This document shows, piece after piece, positions 1 through 9,942 of a stretch of DNA of 17,454 nt (the stretch's first letter is position 1; each line of letters opens with the position of its first letter). Both the position numbers and the translations under genes were made by a program. Below the pieces are notes generated by a model. The model was not told the DNA's origin and ran no database searches. It saw nothing but the letters and a program-made list of their open reading frames with translations. Origin of the DNA: Gammaproteobacteria bacterium. GTDB lineage: Bacteria; Pseudomonadota; Gammaproteobacteria; Nitrococcales; Nitrococcaceae. The stretch spans positions 1 to 17,454 of the forward strand of contig JAGXLT010000001.1 in assembly GCA_018334525.1 (NCBI GenBank), given 5' to 3'.

Positions 1-252
1 GGAGAAGGGAAGAAGAGAGCCTGCCAGGTTATCTGAGATATACATCCCATTAAACGTATGCTGAACACCTTCTCCCCAATGCGTTGAGAGCGCCAGCCAA
101 ATCGCCACCACAAACGTAAATTGGGTTAAAAAGAACGCAATACGGCTGTCTTCGCTACGATCGAACAAATCAGCGACAAGCACCACGCACGCCATCACGC
201 CCAGCCAGATTTCCGGGGCAGCCAAGGCAAATTGAGGCATCTCAAAGGTCAT
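1..252 (-). CDS. nuoN: NADH-quinone oxidoreductase subunit N (5' part only)
   Basis: Last gene of the nuo operon; it encodes one of the three antiporter-like proton-pumping subunits of complex I in the cytoplasmic membrane. Only the first 84 codons are inside the window and the frame is open to base 1. The N-terminus reads MTFEMPQFALAAPEIWLGV and continues into a hydrophobic segment ending VVLVADLF, then a second one around FVVAIWLAL, which matches the first two helices of NuoN. The ATG at 252-250 follows the nuoM stop by 19 nt and has GAGGA about 5 nt upstream, so the start is well supported. The conserved proton-channel Lys and Glu residues lie beyond the window edge. The identity rests on N-terminal pattern plus position directly after nuoM. 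Confidence 0.93.
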   Translation of the reverse strand, partial: MTFEMPQFALAAPEIWLGVMACVVLVADLFDRSEDSRIAFFLTQFTFVVAIWLALSTHWGEGVQHTFNGMYISDNLAGSLLPFS

Positions 253-271
253 ATTTGTCCTCAAACCAGCA

Positions 272-1783
272 TTAAAGGGTTGGCACCATGATTTGAAGCA
301 ACGCGGCCAGCGATGGCTCCATCACAGCGATTAATGGCGCCGGATAAACACCAAAGAATATGATGATAACGGCCAGGCTACCCAGTAACAGCAGCTCACG
401 ACGGTTTATGTCTTCAAGCTCGGCAACCTGAGTATTTTTAACCTCGCCATAGACCACCCGCTTAATCATCCACAAGCTGTAGGCTGCACCGAGAATCAGC
501 GTGAGCGCAGCAACGGCCGCGTACCAAAAGCCGGCCTGAAAACTGGCCAGAATAACCATAAATTCGCCAACAAACCCCGAGGTACCCGGTAACCCGGCGT
601 TCGCCATTGCAAAGAGCACAAAAAGCCCCGCAAAGATGGGCATACGGGTAGCCACCCCACCGAAATCAGCAATCATGCGGGTATGCATTCTGTCGTAAAG
701 CACGCCAACAGATAAAAACATGGCCGCTGAGATAAAGCCATGCGAAATCATCTGCACCATTCCACCCTCTAGCGCGAGGAGTGCACCGCTCTGATCGCCG
801 CCTGCTGCAATAATTCGAAAAACAAGGAAAAAGCCAAGGGTGACAAATCCCATATGGGCAATCGATGAGTACGCAATCAGCTTTTTCAGATCTTCCTGAA
901 CCATGGCTACTAAGCCAATGTAAACCACCGCAATCAACGACAAACCGATAAGCAACCAATCAAGCGCTAAACTCGCATCCGGTGTAATGGGTAAGCTAAA
1001 TCTAAGGAATCCATAACCACCAATTTTCAGCGTAATGGCAGCCAGAATCACCGAGCCTCCGGTTGGCGCTTCAACGTGCGCATCAGGCAACCAGGTGTGC
1101 ACCGGAAACATCGGCACCTTAACCGCAAACGCAGCCAGTAATGCCAAAAAGATCATGACCTGCGCGTTAAGTGGCAGCCCCAGCCCGTAGAAATCAGTAA
1201 TGCCAAAACTACCCGCCTGAATTCGCAGATAAATTAGCGCAATCAGCATCATGACTGAGCCAAGGAAGGTATAGAGAAAGAATTTTAAGGTGGCGTAGAT
1301 ACGGTTTGGACCACCCCAGATACCAATAATTAAAAACATTGGTATCAGCATGGCTTCAAAGAAAACGTAAAACAAAATGGCATCAAGCGCACTGAAGACA
1401 CCAATCATGATGCCTTCCATAATCAGAAATGCTGCCAGATACTGAGCCGGCTTATACTTCACCACTTCCCACGCCGCGATCACCACAAGCAACGTAGAAA
1501 ACGCCGTTAGGACGACCAGTGGCATCGAGATGCCATCAACGCCCAGATGGTAGTGAATATCAAAAGCGGCGATCCAAACATTCCGCTCGACCCACTGCAT
1601 ACCGGCCACACCGGTCTCAAACCCCTGCCAAAGGGCCAGTGAGAGCAGAAACACCACAGCCGCTATGCCCAGAGAAAACCAGCGGGCCCGCTCGGCGTTC
1701 TGTGCACCGGTTAACAGCACGACCACCCCACCGATCACGGGCAACCAAACTAACAGGCTCAGTAATGGCAAACCTTCAAACAT
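272..1783 (-). CDS. nuoM: NADH-quinone oxidoreductase subunit M
   Basis: Antiporter-like proton-pumping subunit of the complex I membrane arm, a polytopic protein of about 14 helices. In the 503-residue form, the helix-5 motif FFEAMLIPMF holds the conserved Glu at about 143. AVKVPMFPVHTWLPDAH carries the central Lys at about 222, and LAAITLKIGG the second Lys at about 253, all hallmark residues of NuoM. Two starts are possible. An ATG at 1795 (adding MVLN) overlaps nuoL by 10 nt and has a G-rich stretch directly against it with no spacer. The ATG at 1783 lies 2 nt after the nuoL stop, has GGATGG 8 nt upstream, and gives MFEGLPLLSLLVWLP, a family-like N-terminus. I prefer 1783. Length is normal for NuoM and no key residue is missing. 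Confidence 0.96.
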   Translation of the reverse strand: MFEGLPLLSLLVWLPVIGGVVVLLTGAQNAERARWFSLGIAAVVFLLSLALWQGFETGVAGMQWVERNVWIAAFDIHYHLGVDGISMPLVVLTAFSTLLVVIAAWEVVKYKPAQYLAAFLIMEGIMIGVFSALDAILFYVFFEAMLIPMFLIIGIWGGPNRIYATLKFFLYTFLGSVMMLIALIYLRIQAGSFGITDFYGLGLPLNAQVMIFLALLAAFAVKVPMFPVHTWLPDAHVEAPTGGSVILAAITLKIGGYGFLRFSLPITPDASLALDWLLIGLSLIAVVYIGLVAMVQEDLKKLIAYSSIAHMGFVTLGFFLVFRIIAAGGDQSGALLALEGGMVQMISHGFISAAMFLSVGVLYDRMHTRMIADFGGVATRMPIFAGLFVLFAMANAGLPGTSGFVGEFMVILASFQAGFWYAAVAALTLILGAAYSLWMIKRVVYGEVKNTQVAELEDINRRELLLLGSLAVIIIFFGVYPAPLIAVMEPSLAALLQIMVPTL

Positions 1784-1785
1784 GT

Positions 1786-3762
1786 TTAAAACCATCCCCG
1801 CCAGTTAGCCACAAAAACGGTTAGCAACAGTAATAACCCCAAAATCATGGCAAACGCATAGTGATACAGATAACCCGATTGTGCGCCTCGAAGCAGTCCC
1901 GCCAGCCGACCAATCGTGCGCGCTGTTCCATTTACAATCAGGCCATCGATCAGACCCTGATCCCCTACTCGCCATAGCGTTCTGCCAAGCAGCCTACCGC
2001 CACCGGCAAATCCCTCTTTGTAGAGCAGATCAAAGCCGTACTTATGCTCTAAAACCTGAATAATGAGCTTAAACCGCTCATTAACCGTGGGTAGTAGAGA
2101 TGGACGAAGAATAAAGAAAAACCATGCCACGACAGCGCCAGCTACCGCTAACCAAAATGCTGGATTAACGGCTGCATGCAGGGCAAAAGCAAAGGACCCG
2201 TGAAATTTTTCACTTAAAAGCGCCAGCACATCATTTGCGGGCGCAACATAAATGGCCTCGCCAAAGAAACCACCAAACAGCATGGGGGCAATGGTGAGAT
2301 AGCCGATCACTACGGAGGGAATCGCCAACAGAATCAACGGCCATTGCATAACTGGCAGTACATAGCGAGGCAAATGACTCATATGCTCACGCGCATGCGG
2401 ATCAATACGCTCTTCACCCCAGAACACCAAGAAATACAGCCTGAAGCTGTATAAAGAGGTAATGAAAACCCCGAGTAATACCGCCACGTAGGCAAATCCT
2501 GCCCCGGCCCGATCAGATAGATGTACCGCTTCGATAATCGCGTCTTTTGAGTAATATCCGGAGAAAAACGGCGTGCCGACCAGAGCCAGCGTGGCGAGCA
2601 GCATCGTGATGTGTGTGATTGGCAAATAACGGCGCAAATTACCCATACGCCGCATGTCCTGCTCATGATGCAAAGCCACAATAATCGCGCCGGCCCCTAA
2701 AAACAGTAACGCTTTAAAGAAGGCATGCGTCATTAAGTGGAACACCCCGGCGGCATAGGCCGATGCGCCAAGCGCAACAAACATATACCCCAGCTGAGAC
2801 AACGTGGAGTAGGCAATAACCCGCTTGATATCGTGCTGTACAAGCCCCACCAGACCCATAAATAACGCAGTGATCGCCCCAATAATCAGCACAACCGTCA
2901 GTGCCGTTTCAGAAAATTCGAATAAGGGCGACATCCGTGCCACCAAATAGATACCAGCGGTGACCATCGTTGCGGCATGGATCAGCGCGGAAATCGGTGT
3001 AGGGCCCTCCATAGAGTCAGGCAACCAAACATGCAGTGGTACCTGTGCCGACTTACCCATCGCACCGATAAATAGCAACAGACAAGCCACCGTCACAACG
3101 AGGGCTTCCGTGCCAAAAATGGACAAGGTCAACTCAGGCGCAGCGCGCGCGGCACCGAACACTTCAACGTAATCCAGGCTGTTGTAGTAAAAGAGTACCG
3201 CGGCAATACCCAGCAAAAAGCCGAAATCACCCACACGATTGACCAAAAACGCCTTAAGGTTGGCAAAAATCGCTGACTCTTTTTTATACCAAAAACCAAT
3301 CAGCAAATAGGAAACCAAACCGACAGCTTCCCAGCCGAAAAATAGCTGAAGGAAGTTATTGGCCATCACCAGCATCAGCATGGCAAAGGTGAATAGGTTG
3401 ATATAGCTGAAAAAGCGCTGGTAACCCGGATCATCATGCATATACCCCACGGTATAAACATGAACAGCGAGCGAAACCGTAGTTACAACCACCATCATGA
3501 CTGCCGTGAGCCGATCTACCAGAAAACCGACCTCTAAACGCAAATCACCCACCATTGCCCAGGTGTAAATGGTTTCGTTAAAGGTGACCGCGCTACCCCA
3601 GACATGCTGGTAGAGCACCCATAAAGATAAGCCGGCCGATACGGCAACTGCCAAAATGGTGAGCCGATGTGCGTTTTCACGCCCGATCGTACTGCCAGCC
3701 AGGCCGGCTACTGCAGCACCAAACAACGGCGCTAAAGCGATAAGTAGGTAGATCATTTTCAT
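1786..3762 (-). CDS. nuoL: NADH-quinone oxidoreductase subunit L
   Basis: Distal antiporter-like proton pump of complex I, 658 residues, with the long C-terminal lateral helix region that braces the membrane arm. The motif FFGWEAVGLVSYLLIGFWY has the conserved Glu at about 145. GAMGKSAQVPLHVWLPDSM has the central Lys at about 237, followed by ISALIHAATMVTAG with His at about 262; all are diagnostic of NuoL. The start is an ATG 3 nt after the nuoK stop, with a run of five G residues about 6 nt upstream; an in-frame ATG two codons later is the only close alternative. The C-terminal residues FVANWRGWF end just before the preferred nuoM ATG. Full length and intact. Confidence 0.97.
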   Translation of the reverse strand: MKMIYLLIALAPLFGAAVAGLAGSTIGRENAHRLTILAVAVSAGLSLWVLYQHVWGSAVTFNETIYTWAMVGDLRLEVGFLVDRLTAVMMVVVTTVSLAVHVYTVGYMHDDPGYQRFFSYINLFTFAMLMLVMANNFLQLFFGWEAVGLVSYLLIGFWYKKESAIFANLKAFLVNRVGDFGFLLGIAAVLFYYNSLDYVEVFGAARAAPELTLSIFGTEALVVTVACLLLFIGAMGKSAQVPLHVWLPDSMEGPTPISALIHAATMVTAGIYLVARMSPLFEFSETALTVVLIIGAITALFMGLVGLVQHDIKRVIAYSTLSQLGYMFVALGASAYAAGVFHLMTHAFFKALLFLGAGAIIVALHHEQDMRRMGNLRRYLPITHITMLLATLALVGTPFFSGYYSKDAIIEAVHLSDRAGAGFAYVAVLLGVFITSLYSFRLYFLVFWGEERIDPHAREHMSHLPRYVLPVMQWPLILLAIPSVVIGYLTIAPMLFGGFFGEAIYVAPANDVLALLSEKFHGSFAFALHAAVNPAFWLAVAGAVVAWFFFILRPSLLPTVNERFKLIIQVLEHKYGFDLLYKEGFAGGGRLLGRTLWRVGDQGLIDGLIVNGTARTIGRLAGLLRGAQSGYLYHYAFAMILGLLLLLTVFVANWRGWF

Positions 3763-3765
3763 TGG

Positions 3766-4071
3766 CTACCCCCGCATCGCATCAAGGTCGCCCACATTAA
3801 TCGTGCCCCGGTTTCGGAACAGGACCACCAGAATCGCCAACCCGATCGCGGATTCCGCCGCCGCGACGGTGAGAATAAAGAACACAAACACCTGACCATG
3901 AATATCGCCAAGGAAATGCGAGAACGCAATAAAGTTGAAGTTAACCGCGAGCAGTATGAGCTCGATCGACATCAACAAAACAATGGCATTCTTCCTGTTG
4001 AGGAATATCCCCGCCATGCCGATTGAAAACAGCAGCGCGCTGAGTACCAGGTAATCTGAGAGCTCAATCAT
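3766..4071 (-). CDS. nuoK: NADH-quinone oxidoreductase subunit K
   Basis: Small three-helix subunit of the complex I membrane arm, homologous to MrpC. It has 101 residues, the usual size. The two buried glutamates needed for coupling are present: Glu37 in [12 protein letters not shown] and Glu73 in [13 protein letters not shown], equivalent to Glu36 and Glu72 of E. coli NuoK. The ATG lies 18 nt after the nuoJ stop with GGGG about 6 nt upstream. It lies between nuoJ and nuoL, as in most nuo operons. Confidence 0.97.
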   Translation of the reverse strand: MIELSDYLVLSALLFSIGMAGIFLNRKNAIVLLMSIELILLAVNFNFIAFSHFLGDIHGQVFVFFILTVAAAESAIGLAILVVLFRNRGTINVGDLDAMRG

Positions 4072-4089
4072 GAATGCCCCGAGTTGTCC

Positions 4090-4701
4090 TTATTGCTCGT
4101 TTTTCTGTTCACTGGCCATACGCACCATTCGTAGCCGATCGGCTTTGGTGGTACGGACCTGCTTATTAATATCCTGATGTCGCGTTCCCCCGCGACGACG
4201 CAGCGTTAACATGATCGCAGCGATAATGGCTAACAGCAGCACCATGGCTGCTAGCTCAAACGGGTATACGTACACGGTATAGAGCACGTTACCGAGCATA
4301 CGAATGTTATTTGTTTCGCTAAGCGCAGGGTTGGTGGCCTCTGCGAAACCAGAGAAATCAACACCCGCGGCGCCAATCACCAACAACATCTGCAGCACCA
4401 TGACCACTGCGACCAGCGCGCCCAACGGCAGATAACGGGAAAAACCCTCTCGCATGACCGCGATATTAATATCCAACATCATGACCACGAAAAGGAATAG
4501 AACCATCACCGCGCCCACGTAAACTAACACCAGCGCAATGCCTAAGAACTCAGCTTCTGCCATTAACCACAATGCCGCACTTGTAAAAAACACCAGGACC
4601 AGTGATAGCGCCGAGTGCACGGGATTACGCGCCGTAATGACGAGCAACGCCGCGGCAAGCAAAATGCCGGCAAAGACGTAAAAAATAACTTTTTCTATCA
4701 C
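4090..4701 (-). CDS. nuoJ: NADH-quinone oxidoreductase subunit J
   Basis: Membrane subunit of complex I (ND6 homologue), about five helices, 203 residues. The N-terminal region has the family pattern ITARNPVHSALSLVLVFF, and helix 3 reads FLGIALVLVYVGAVMVLFLFV, containing the glycine-bearing segment that forms a pi-bulge in solved complexes. The cytoplasmic C-terminal tail is basic (RRRGGTRHQDINKQ) and then charged. The start codon is GTG at 4701-4699, not ATG, with GAGG 6 nt upstream; it is 25 nt after the nuoI stop. No earlier start suits the family N-terminus. Confidence 0.95.
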   Translation of the reverse strand: MIEKVIFYVFAGILLAAALLVITARNPVHSALSLVLVFFTSAALWLMAEAEFLGIALVLVYVGAVMVLFLFVVMMLDINIAVMREGFSRYLPLGALVAVVMVLQMLLVIGAAGVDFSGFAEATNPALSETNNIRMLGNVLYTVYVYPFELAAMVLLLAIIAAIMLTLRRRGGTRHQDINKQVRTTKADRLRMVRMASEQKNEQ

Positions 4702-4707
4702 TAACTA

Positions 4708-4711
4708 CCTC
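4708..4711 (-). promoter_or_regulatory. nuoJ ribosome binding site (supports GTG start)
   Basis: GAGG lies 6 nt upstream of the GTG at 4701-4699. It supports use of this non-ATG codon as the nuoJ start, since the encoded MIEKVIFYVFAG matches the expected first membrane helix. Confidence 0.6.
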
Positions 4712-4726
4712 GTCACGCGCCCGTTA

Positions 4727-5215
4727 CTATCGGTAAGGCGCGTCAGCCATCCGATCTTCGGCCAGCTGCGCCTCGTATTTTTCACCCATCGCTAAAAGCT
4801 CTGGTTTTCGAATGATCTGCTCGCCTCGCTGCTCGAAGTGATATTCGTGAATACGCGTCTCAACAATCGAGTCAACGGGACAGGATTCTTCACAAAATCC
4901 GCAGTAAATGCATTTAAACAGGTCAATGTCATAGCGCGTTGTTCGCCGTGTGCCGTCGTCACGCTGCTCAGACTCAATGGTAATCGCCAACGCCGGGCAA
5001 ACCGCCTCACACAGTTTGCAAGCAATACAACGCTCTTCACCGTTCGGGTAACGCCGCAATGCGTGCAGCCCGCGGAAGCGTGGCGACTGCGGCGCCTTTT
5101 CTTCAGGGTATTCCAGCGTATATTTTGCCTCGAACAAATGCTTGCCGGTCAGCTTCATGCCCTTTAGCAGCTCTGTCAGCAAAAATGTGTCGAAAAATGA
5201 TTTTACGGCTTGCAT
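4727..5215 (-). CDS. nuoI: NADH-quinone oxidoreductase subunit I (two 4Fe-4S clusters)
   Basis: Ferredoxin-like subunit of the peripheral arm carrying clusters N6a and N6b, which pass electrons from NuoG towards N2 in NuoB. With the start at 5215 it has 162 residues, the family size. The two cluster motifs are [12 protein letters not shown] (Cys63, 66, 69, 73) and [12 protein letters not shown] (Cys102, 105, 108, 112), all eight ligands intact. An N-terminal amphipathic stretch, [22 protein letters not shown], would anchor it to the membrane domain. A longer reading from 5251 would add 12 residues overlapping the end of nuoH. The ATG at 5215 is preferred because AAGGGG sits 6 nt upstream and the N-terminus then matches the family. 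Confidence 0.97.
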   Translation of the reverse strand: MQAVKSFFDTFLLTELLKGMKLTGKHLFEAKYTLEYPEEKAPQSPRFRGLHALRRYPNGEERCIACKLCEAVCPALAITIESEQRDDGTRRTTRYDIDLFKCIYCGFCEESCPVDSIVETRIHEYHFEQRGEQIIRKPELLAMGEKYEAQLAEDRMADAPYR

Positions 5216-5221
5216 ACGTAG

Positions 5222-5227
5222 CCCCTT
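5222..5227 (-). promoter_or_regulatory. nuoI ribosome binding site (decides start)
   Basis: AAGGGG with a 6-nt spacer to the ATG at 5215-5213. It favours the 162-residue NuoI over the in-frame ATG at 5251, which would begin inside nuoH. Confidence 0.7.
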
Positions 5228-5234
5228 AGCCTTG

Positions 5235-6254
5235 TTAGAACCATGGCCCAAACCCGGTCAATACCATGCCGGCGACAACAATCAGCCAGACCACGGTAAC
5301 CGGAATCAGCACCTTCCACCCCAACCGCATGATTTGATCGTAGCGATAGCGCGGAAATGTCGCCCTAAACCAGATGTACAAAAATAAAAACAGACAGATC
5401 TTCAAGCAAAACCAAATGATGCCCGGCACCCAATCAAACATCGGGCCAAGCACCGGCAAACCATGGAACGGTGAATACCACCCTCCCAGGAACATCACTG
5501 CTGCCAATCCGGAGATTAAAATCATGTTGGCGTATTCGGCCAAAAAGAAAATGGCAAACGCCATTCCCGAATATTCCACATGGAAACCGGCGACGATTTC
5601 AGACTCACCCTCTGCCACATCAAATGGCAGACGGTTTGTTTCTGCCACACCGGAGATCCAATAAACCACAAACAAGGGCAACAGCGGCAACCAGAACCAA
5701 TTCCAAATCGGCCCGGCCTGCGCCTGCACAATTTCGCTCATATTCAAACTGCCGGCTGCCATCAGAACACCAACCAGCGCAAAGCCCATCGCAATTTCAT
5801 AAGAGACAACCTGCGCGCCTGCGCGCATCGCCCCTAACAAAGCGTATTTTGAGTTTGACGCCCAGCCCGCCAGAATAATGCCGTACACGCCCATTGAGGT
5901 CATCGCCAGAACATAAAGTAATCCGGCATTAATGTCGGCGATGACAATACCGTCGCCGAGCGGCAGTACCGCCCAGGCCGCCAGCGCCGGCATGATCGCA
6001 AGCATGGGTGCCAGAACAAACAAAAACCGGTTGGCGTTCTGCGGCAATACCACTTCTTTCATCAAAAGCTTGAGTGCATCGGCAATGGGCTGCAGCAGAC
6101 CATGCCAACCCACGCGATTCGGCCCACGGCGCAACTGCATTGCGCTAATCACCTTACGCTCGGCATAAGTCATGTAGGCCACTGCCACAAAAAGCGGAAC
6201 CACCAGGGCCACAATCTTGGCCACAATCCATGCCAACTCAATCAGTTCGCTCAT
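5235..6254 (-). CDS. nuoH: NADH-quinone oxidoreductase subunit H
   Basis: Membrane subunit (ND1 homologue) that forms the entrance and lower part of the quinone chamber and joins the peripheral and membrane arms. It has 339 residues and about eight to nine helices. Diagnostic motifs are YAERKV (about 30-35), [19 protein letters not shown] (42-60) and the acidic loop [15 protein letters not shown] (205-219), the last being part of the proposed proton entry path. The frame extends 28 codons further upstream into nuoG, but the ATG at 6254 overlaps the nuoG TGA as ATGA and gives MSELIELAW, the expected N-terminus. The ATGA junction implies translational coupling to nuoG. Confidence 0.97.
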   Translation of the reverse strand: MSELIELAWIVAKIVALVVPLFVAVAYMTYAERKVISAMQLRRGPNRVGWHGLLQPIADALKLLMKEVVLPQNANRFLFVLAPMLAIMPALAAWAVLPLGDGIVIADINAGLLYVLAMTSMGVYGIILAGWASNSKYALLGAMRAGAQVVSYEIAMGFALVGVLMAAGSLNMSEIVQAQAGPIWNWFWLPLLPLFVVYWISGVAETNRLPFDVAEGESEIVAGFHVEYSGMAFAIFFLAEYANMILISGLAAVMFLGGWYSPFHGLPVLGPMFDWVPGIIWFCLKICLFLFLYIWFRATFPRYRYDQIMRLGWKVLIPVTVVWLIVVAGMVLTGFGPWF

Positions 6255-8665
6255 GCATCCGTTCCTGCCGCCACTAGTGTTGCCGAACCGATCATTGCAC
6301 CCAGCCCTGCGGTGTTCGAGAGCCCACCGGCCAGCCAAAAGCTTCCGGCTGGGACACGTTCATCAGGATGAACCGCAAACGTCTGACTCGCTGATCCCTG
6401 CGTCACGCTGACCTTACCGCCCTCAGTCAATCCCTGCGCCACGGCGTCTGATGGATTAAGCAGCACTACTGCAGGCTGAGCCTGATCCGTCGCCTGCAAG
6501 GCCGGGGCGTGACGCGACAACGCATCCACCCCGTATAGCGCTGGCATGCCAACCCGTTGCATCCCATCCGACGCACGCTGAGCTGCCACGGCTTGCTCAA
6601 CCGATGGGCGGGCAACCGCGGCATCCCCGGCGCGCGTTTTTACCTCGGCATGAATTTGGTCCGGCGCCTCATAATCAAAGCCGGGCGTTCCCAGAATGTT
6701 TCCGAGCACCCGTAGTACTCGCCAACCCGGTCTCGCTTCACCTAGAGGTTGACCCACCCCGCCGAATATCTGCCAATGGCCATTTGCATTGACAAACGTA
6801 CCCGCCGTCTCGCCAAATGCGGCCAACGGCAAAAGGATGCTGGCCTGCTCACGCAAAGCCGGCGTATCCCAGCTGCTCAGCGCAATCACATGTTCAGCCG
6901 CGGCAAACGCCTGCGCTGCTAATTGCGGATCATGACAGTCATGTTCCGGCTCTATGCCATGAAGCAAGTAGGCTTTGAGCGGATTGGTTAGCATCGACTG
7001 CGCATTCAGCCCTCGAGCTGCGCTACCGTCCGGTCGACGATCAGGCAACGCCCCTGCAAGCCAGGCCCCGGCCGAGTTAGCGCCGGGCGTCAGCGCGCCA
7101 TAGGCAGCGCCACTGAGTTCTGCAATTAATGCGCCGAGATAACGCAACTCTGCACCGGCCGGATGCCCCTCGACCAGCGCGCCGGATAGCACCGTTTTTT
7201 TACCGTCACTGGCAAGAACCACGGCGAGCTGCTCAATCTTATCAGCAGATACCGAGCTAGGCGTTTGCCAGGCGGATAAAGCGGCTGGCTCTTCAAGGCC
7301 TTTTTTACGCGCTAGCTCCCGCGCCGTAGCGGCAAGCACTGCAGGCAGCTCGGCAACGTGCGCAATAAGTTCCTGCGATAAATCAAAATTCCAGTCAAAG
7401 CCACAAGGGTTGATGGCCAGCACATGCCCACCGGCTAGTGCCGCCTTGCGTAAGCGATGGTTCAACAGCGGCTGCTCTTGGCGCGGATAGCTGCCAATAA
7501 GTAACACCGTGTCTTGGTTATCCAGTTCAGAGAAATCCGTCTCTATGCCCGGAAAGCCCTGAGGTGATGTCGCATCCCGAAAATCGGCCCGTTGCAACCG
7601 AGTATCAATGTTGTCGCTTCCCAAGGCACGCATCAAAGCGCTGTGCAGCGCCATCTCCTCAAGCGTTGCAGACGGTGAAATCAGGCTGCCTACGGCCTCG
7701 GCACCATGTGCATCTACCGTATCGCGCAGTGCATTGGCCACGGCCTCTAGCGCCGTTTGCCAATCAACCTCATGCCACTGATCGCCATCCCGTAAAAGCG
7801 GGGCGAGCAGACGATTCTCGCTAACCGCACCTTCGTAAGAAAAACGGTCACGATCGCTAATCCAACATTCATTAACGGCCTCGTTATCACGCGGTACTAC
7901 GCGCTTAATGCGGCCCCTGAGCTGATGAAGCTCAACGTTGGAACCCAAGCAGTCATGCGGCGCGATGCCAGCATGGCTTGTCATCTCCCATGCTCTGGCA
8001 GTAAACCGATAAGGGCGCGATGTCAGCGCGCCCACCGGGCACAGATCGATAATGTTGCCCGATAACTCAGAGTGAACGCCGTCCCCAACCAACGTCCCAA
8101 TCTCGGTATGCTCACCCCGATGCATTGCCCCCAGCTCGGAGGTGCCTGCTATTTCATCCAAAAACCGCACACAGCGAGTGCAATGAATGCAGCGCGTCAT
8201 CTCGGTAGCAATTAAAGGGCCGAGGTTTTCATCTTTAACCACCCGTTTGCCTTCAACAAAACGAGAGACACTGCGCCCGTAGCCCAGCGCCAGATCCTGC
8301 AACTCACACTCACCACCCTGATCACAAATTGGGCAGTCAAGCGGGTGATTAATCAGCAGAAACTCCATCACGCCCTGCTGTGCCTTTAGCGCGCGTTCAG
8401 AGGCCGTCCGTACCACCATCCCATCTGCCACCGTGGTAATACAGGCCGGCAGGGGTTTGGGTACCGGGCGACCGCCCATCTCCACATCTACTAAACACAT
8501 ACGGCAGTTAGCCGGTGCTGAGAGTTTGCTGTGATAGCAGAACCGCGGAATATCGATACCTAACTCATCAGCCACCGCAATGATTGATGCGCCTTTAGGC
8601 ACCTCAACAGTCTGCCCATCAATTTCTATCGAAACCTTTTCTGTATTTTCGACGACTGCACTCAT
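6251..8665 (-). CDS. nuoG: NADH-quinone oxidoreductase subunit G
   Basis: Largest peripheral subunit of complex I, 804 residues; it carries electrons from NuoF to NuoI. N-terminal 2Fe-2S domain: Cys43, 54, 57 and 75 (cluster N1b). Then His107 with Cys111, 114 and 120 (cluster N5, H-x3-C-x2-C-x5-C) and Cys159, 162, 165 and 209 (cluster N4). The rest is the degenerate molybdopterin-oxidoreductase fold, which binds no cofactor in this family. The ligand set for the extra N7 cluster known in E. coli is absent: the aligned positions are Ala235, Asp238, Ser242 and Ser270. The start ATG overlaps the nuoF TGA (ATGA) and the end overlaps the nuoH ATG. The C-terminal half is variable in sequence, as usual for NuoG. 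Confidence 0.97.
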   Translation of the reverse strand: MSAVVENTEKVSIEIDGQTVEVPKGASIIAVADELGIDIPRFCYHSKLSAPANCRMCLVDVEMGGRPVPKPLPACITTVADGMVVRTASERALKAQQGVMEFLLINHPLDCPICDQGGECELQDLALGYGRSVSRFVEGKRVVKDENLGPLIATEMTRCIHCTRCVRFLDEIAGTSELGAMHRGEHTEIGTLVGDGVHSELSGNIIDLCPVGALTSRPYRFTARAWEMTSHAGIAPHDCLGSNVELHQLRGRIKRVVPRDNEAVNECWISDRDRFSYEGAVSENRLLAPLLRDGDQWHEVDWQTALEAVANALRDTVDAHGAEAVGSLISPSATLEEMALHSALMRALGSDNIDTRLQRADFRDATSPQGFPGIETDFSELDNQDTVLLIGSYPRQEQPLLNHRLRKAALAGGHVLAINPCGFDWNFDLSQELIAHVAELPAVLAATARELARKKGLEEPAALSAWQTPSSVSADKIEQLAVVLASDGKKTVLSGALVEGHPAGAELRYLGALIAELSGAAYGALTPGANSAGAWLAGALPDRRPDGSAARGLNAQSMLTNPLKAYLLHGIEPEHDCHDPQLAAQAFAAAEHVIALSSWDTPALREQASILLPLAAFGETAGTFVNANGHWQIFGGVGQPLGEARPGWRVLRVLGNILGTPGFDYEAPDQIHAEVKTRAGDAAVARPSVEQAVAAQRASDGMQRVGMPALYGVDALSRHAPALQATDQAQPAVVLLNPSDAVAQGLTEGGKVSVTQGSASQTFAVHPDERVPAGSFWLAGGLSNTAGLGAMIGSATLVAAGTDA

Positions 8666-9939
8666 GCTGCTGCCTCAACCAAAGACCGCTTATGCTCGAT
8701 GTAGTACTCAAACTCGTGGCGCCAGTGTCTGAGCACACCTTGAACCGGCCAGGCAGCCGCCTCACCAAACGCGCAGATCGTGTGCCCGGCAATCTGGCCT
8801 GCCGCCGATTCCAACAACTCTATATCTTCAGGACGACCACCGCCCTCGTAGATACGCTTAATCACACGATACATCCAGCCAGTGCCCTCGCGGCATGGCG
8901 TGCACTGGCCACAGGACTCCGCATAATAAAATCGACTGATACGCAAAATGGCCTCGACCATATCTGTGGTGTCATCCATCACCACGACGGCGCCTGAGCC
9001 CAGCGCACTGCCAGCCTTAGCGATGGAGTCATAATCCATATCCACTTCAAGCATTGTTGCGCCCGGCAACATCGGCATGGAAGAACCGCCCGGAATAACG
9101 GCTTTAAGCGTGCGGCCTTTCCATACACCACCAGCCATCTCGAGTAAGTCGGCAAACGGTGTTCCAAGAGGAATTTCGAAATTACCCGGCTTTTCCACAT
9201 GCCCGGAGACTGAAAATGCTTTGCAGCCACCATTATTTGGCTTGCCCATTTCCAAAAACCACTGTGCACCGTTCCGAATAATCGCCGGTACAGAAGCAAG
9301 GGTTTCTGTGTTGTTTATAGTCGTCGGCCGTCCATATAGCCCCGCTTGCGCGGGAAATGGCGGCTTATTGCGGGGCATTCCTTTTTTGCCCTCTAACGAC
9401 TCCATCAGCGCTGACTCTTCACCGCAAATATACGCGCCGGCACCAATGTAATTATGTATTTCATAATCGAAACCGGAGCCAAGGATATTTTCTCCCAAAT
9501 ACCCCAGCTCTCGCGCTTCTTTAACGGCCTGTTCAACACGCTGGAAAGGCTCTTTAATGAATTCGCCACGCAGATAGTTGTAGCCAACCGTCGCACCCAT
9601 CGCGTACCCGGCAATAATCATGCCTTCAACAACCGCATGCGGATTGAACCGCAAGATATCCCGGTCTTTACATGTGCCCGGCTCGGATTCGTCTGAATTG
9701 CATAACAGATACTTCGGCCCCGGTGCATTCCTTGGCATAAAGCTCCATTTCATCCCGGCCGGAAAGCCGGCGCCGCCGCGACCACGCAAATTTGAAGCTT
9801 TCACCTCTTCAATCACATCGTCAGGCGCCATTCCATCACGCAGTACTTTCTCAAGCGCTTGATAGCCGCCGATGGCGCGATAGTTTTCTAGCGTCCAGGG
9901 CTCGTCAAAATGCCGTGTTGTATAGCATGCGCCAGTCAT
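8662..9939 (-). CDS. nuoF: NADH-quinone oxidoreductase subunit F (NADH- and FMN-binding)
   Basis: The flavin subunit that oxidises NADH and starts the iron-sulfur chain; 425 residues, normal length. The glycine-rich nucleotide site [13 protein letters not shown] spans residues 53-65. Further FMN/NADH-site features are [19 protein letters not shown] and [19 protein letters not shown]. Cluster N3 ligands are Cys343, 346 and 349 in [15 protein letters not shown] plus Cys389 in HTICAFGEA. The ATG is 3 nt after the first of two tandem nuoE stop codons, with GGAG 6 nt upstream; the TGA overlaps the nuoG ATG. Works with NuoE and NuoG as the NADH dehydrogenase module. Confidence 0.98.
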   Translation of the reverse strand: MTGACYTTRHFDEPWTLENYRAIGGYQALEKVLRDGMAPDDVIEEVKASNLRGRGGAGFPAGMKWSFMPRNAPGPKYLLCNSDESEPGTCKDRDILRFNPHAVVEGMIIAGYAMGATVGYNYLRGEFIKEPFQRVEQAVKEARELGYLGENILGSGFDYEIHNYIGAGAYICGEESALMESLEGKKGMPRNKPPFPAQAGLYGRPTTINNTETLASVPAIIRNGAQWFLEMGKPNNGGCKAFSVSGHVEKPGNFEIPLGTPFADLLEMAGGVWKGRTLKAVIPGGSSMPMLPGATMLEVDMDYDSIAKAGSALGSGAVVVMDDTTDMVEAILRISRFYYAESCGQCTPCREGTGWMYRVIKRIYEGGGRPEDIELLESAAGQIAGHTICAFGEAAAWPVQGVLRHWRHEFEYYIEHKRSLVEAAA

Positions 9940-9942
9940 TTA

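Noticed and set aside
7860..7950. Half of an N7 4Fe-4S motif in NuoG (Cys239-x27-Cys267)
   Set aside because: The spacing fits but the flanking conserved residues align the true ligand positions three residues away at Ser242 and Ser270, and the first two ligands are missing.
9077..9451. Plus-strand open frame of 124 codons opposite nuoF
   Set aside because: It mirrors the highly conserved NuoF coding sequence, has no ribosome binding site context and no recognisable protein features.
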